Source: Bacteroidales bacterium
GTDB taxonomy: Bacteria; Bacteroidota; Bacteroidia; Bacteroidales; Lentimicrobiaceae
Length of the DNA: 64,000 bases
Reading direction: 5' to 3'
Assembly: GCA_016709025.1 (NCBI GenBank)
Contig: JADJEQ010000004.1
Coordinates: 62,001 to 126,000, forward strand
In this document: piece by piece, positions 63,116-64,000 of the stretch
Layout: each line of letters starts with the position of its first letter
Numbering within the stretch: the first letter of the stretch is position 1
The notes under the pieces: generated by a model
The model's input: the letters and a program-made list of their open reading frames with translations, nothing else
The model's database searches: none
Told to the model about the DNA's origin: nothing
Program-made: the position numbers and the translations under genes

Positions 63116-64000
63116 ATCCTGTTGATTAATTTAGCAATTTCACGACGATAAAGCAGTACCAGCGATACCAACAAAACCATAACGGAAACAGATGCTGTGA
63201 TGTACTGGTTAAGTCCGAAAAACTCTTTTATGATTTCAAAGAGAATAATGGCGGAAACGCAGATGAGCGGACTGTACATCAGTTTCCAAAGATTCCAGCG
63301 GATCGGGGCTATACGCTGAGCATAGAAGTAGGCACCCAATAACTGAATTATATCCGAAACCATGATGGAAATAACAGCGCCATAGATCAGCAAATGCGGA
63401 ATTAGCAGGAAGTTGAGCAGGACGTTTAGCGATAAAGTAACAAGGTTCAGATAAAGGAAAAACTGGGTTTTCTTTTCATAATAGACTACCAAAGAAAAGA
63501 TAACATATTGTGTCCTGGGGAGATATCTGATAAAAATCAGCGCAATAAATGCCGATGCAAACCTGACATCTGTTTCGTAGAAAAATGTAAGGTAGAGCAT
63601 AACTGGAATGATAGCCAGTGCAATCAGGGCCTGAGACTGAGCCATCAGCATGTTTGACATCGATTTAATCTCCTCTTCACGCAGCTTTATCCCTTCCTTC
63701 ATATACCTGAATATCTCAGGCTGGGTGGCCCCCTGTAAGCCCTGCATAATGATCTGCATACCCATGGCAAAGTTGACAGCGGTAAAATATATTCCCAGAT
63801 CGGATGGAAACTTCTCGAGGAAGTACTTATCGGCAAATGTAAGTCCCCAGGCGAGTAATCCGTACTGAAACAGCGGCCAGGCAAAGCGGTTCATGGAGGA
63901 CATCAGGTTGCGGTTGTAACGGAATCCACACCGGCGGTATGAGTAAATCAATACTCCGGCCGAAACAACACTGCTGCCGATGGCACTGCCATAGACGTAA
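63112..64000 (-). CDS. Wzx-type polysaccharide flippase, N-terminus cut by the window edge
   Basis: The frame is open past the right edge (YVYGSAIGSSVVSAGVLIYS before the first internal start), so about 296 residues of the C-terminal part are present. There are about eight membrane helices in view, with FADKYFLEKFPSDLGIYFTA and MGMQIIMQGLQGATQPEIFRYM, the usual MATE/Wzx (oligosaccharide flippase) loops. It would flip a lipid-linked glycan across the inner membrane. Its ATGA overlap with the GT-B-like gene makes them one transcript. Confidence 0.9.
   Translation of the reverse strand, partial: YVYGSAIGSSVVSAGVLIYSYRRCGFRYNRNLMSSMNRFAWPLFQYGLLAWGLTFADKYFLEKFPSDLGIYFTAVNFAMGMQIIMQGLQGATQPEIFRYMKEGIKLREEEIKSMSNMLMAQSQALIALAIIPVMLYLTFFYETDVRFASAFIALIFIRYLPRTQYVIFSLVVYYEKKTQFFLYLNLVTLSLNVLLNFLLIPHLLIYGAVISIMVSDIIQLLGAYFYAQRIAPIRWNLWKLMYSPLICVSAIILFEIIKEFFGLNQYITASVSVMVLLVSLVLLYRREIAKLINRI

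Overview
This 64 kb window looks like chromosomal DNA from a member of the Bacteroidota, most likely Bacteroidales or a close relative. I base this on several things. Two proteins end in type IX secretion (Por) sorting domains. There is a LytTR two-component pair. Several families are largely confined to this phylum (DUF5606, DUF4834, DUF6427, DUF4932). Promoters of the Bacteroidota form TTTG-(19-21)-TAnnTTTG sit just upstream of genes, and clear Shine-Dalgarno sequences are scarce. No tRNA, rRNA, CRISPR array, phage gene or transposase was seen.

Layout. 0-11 kb is mostly plus-strand housekeeping: a partial gene, a zinc-ribbon protein, a VOC protein, cspA (minus), valS (minus), a GT2 glycosyltransferase, a DUF5606 protein, pyrK and pyrD. 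These genes are separated by long gaps packed with short-unit tandem repeats. 11-36.5 kb is a nearly unbroken minus-strand accessory block that looks AT-richer by eye. It holds secreted or outer-membrane proteins, alpha/beta-hydrolases, medium-chain reductases, an FAD oxidoreductase, a beta-lactamase-fold protein and HExxH metalloprotease-like proteins. Its regulators are a LytS/LytTR pair, a MalT-like LuxR protein and a membrane AraC protein. Several gene types occur there as paralogous pairs. 36.9-53 kb returns to core functions: EF-G, purD, a DUF6427 membrane protein, rnhB, a glucosaminidase with LysM repeats, an OmpR/HAMP-kinase pair translationally coupled to rsmG, pepD and rpmH. 53-64 kb is a surface-glycan region: YfhO, a GT4 glycosyltransferase, a divergent GpsA-like dehydrogenase, an SpsF-NeuB-KdsC type nonulosonate set, a large GT-B-like protein and a Wzx-type flippase that runs off the right edge.

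How genes work together. PyrK and PyrD form the class 1B dihydroorotate dehydrogenase. The SpsF/NeuB/KdsC-like proteins would make and activate a nine-carbon (nonulosonic) or related sugar acid, and the neighbouring transferase and flippase could place it in a surface polymer. The 11-36 kb block looks like a regulated envelope or secretion module, but its substrate is not evident.

The most unusual content is in non-coding DNA and in broken genes. There are octamer and heptamer repeat arrays that place stops in all frames of one strand, a 234-bp nested palindrome that looks like a MITE, and a 78-bp double-hairpin element present twice in inverted orientation. A perfect 20-bp inverted repeat and a beta-propeller gene relic are also present. 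Three genes (a DUF4932 protease, the MalT-like regulator and the glucosaminidase-LysM protein) are interrupted by frameshifts. These could be real decay, or indel errors in the assembly. I did not find one clearly new multi-gene system. The best candidates for follow-up are the repeat families and the paralogue-pair block.
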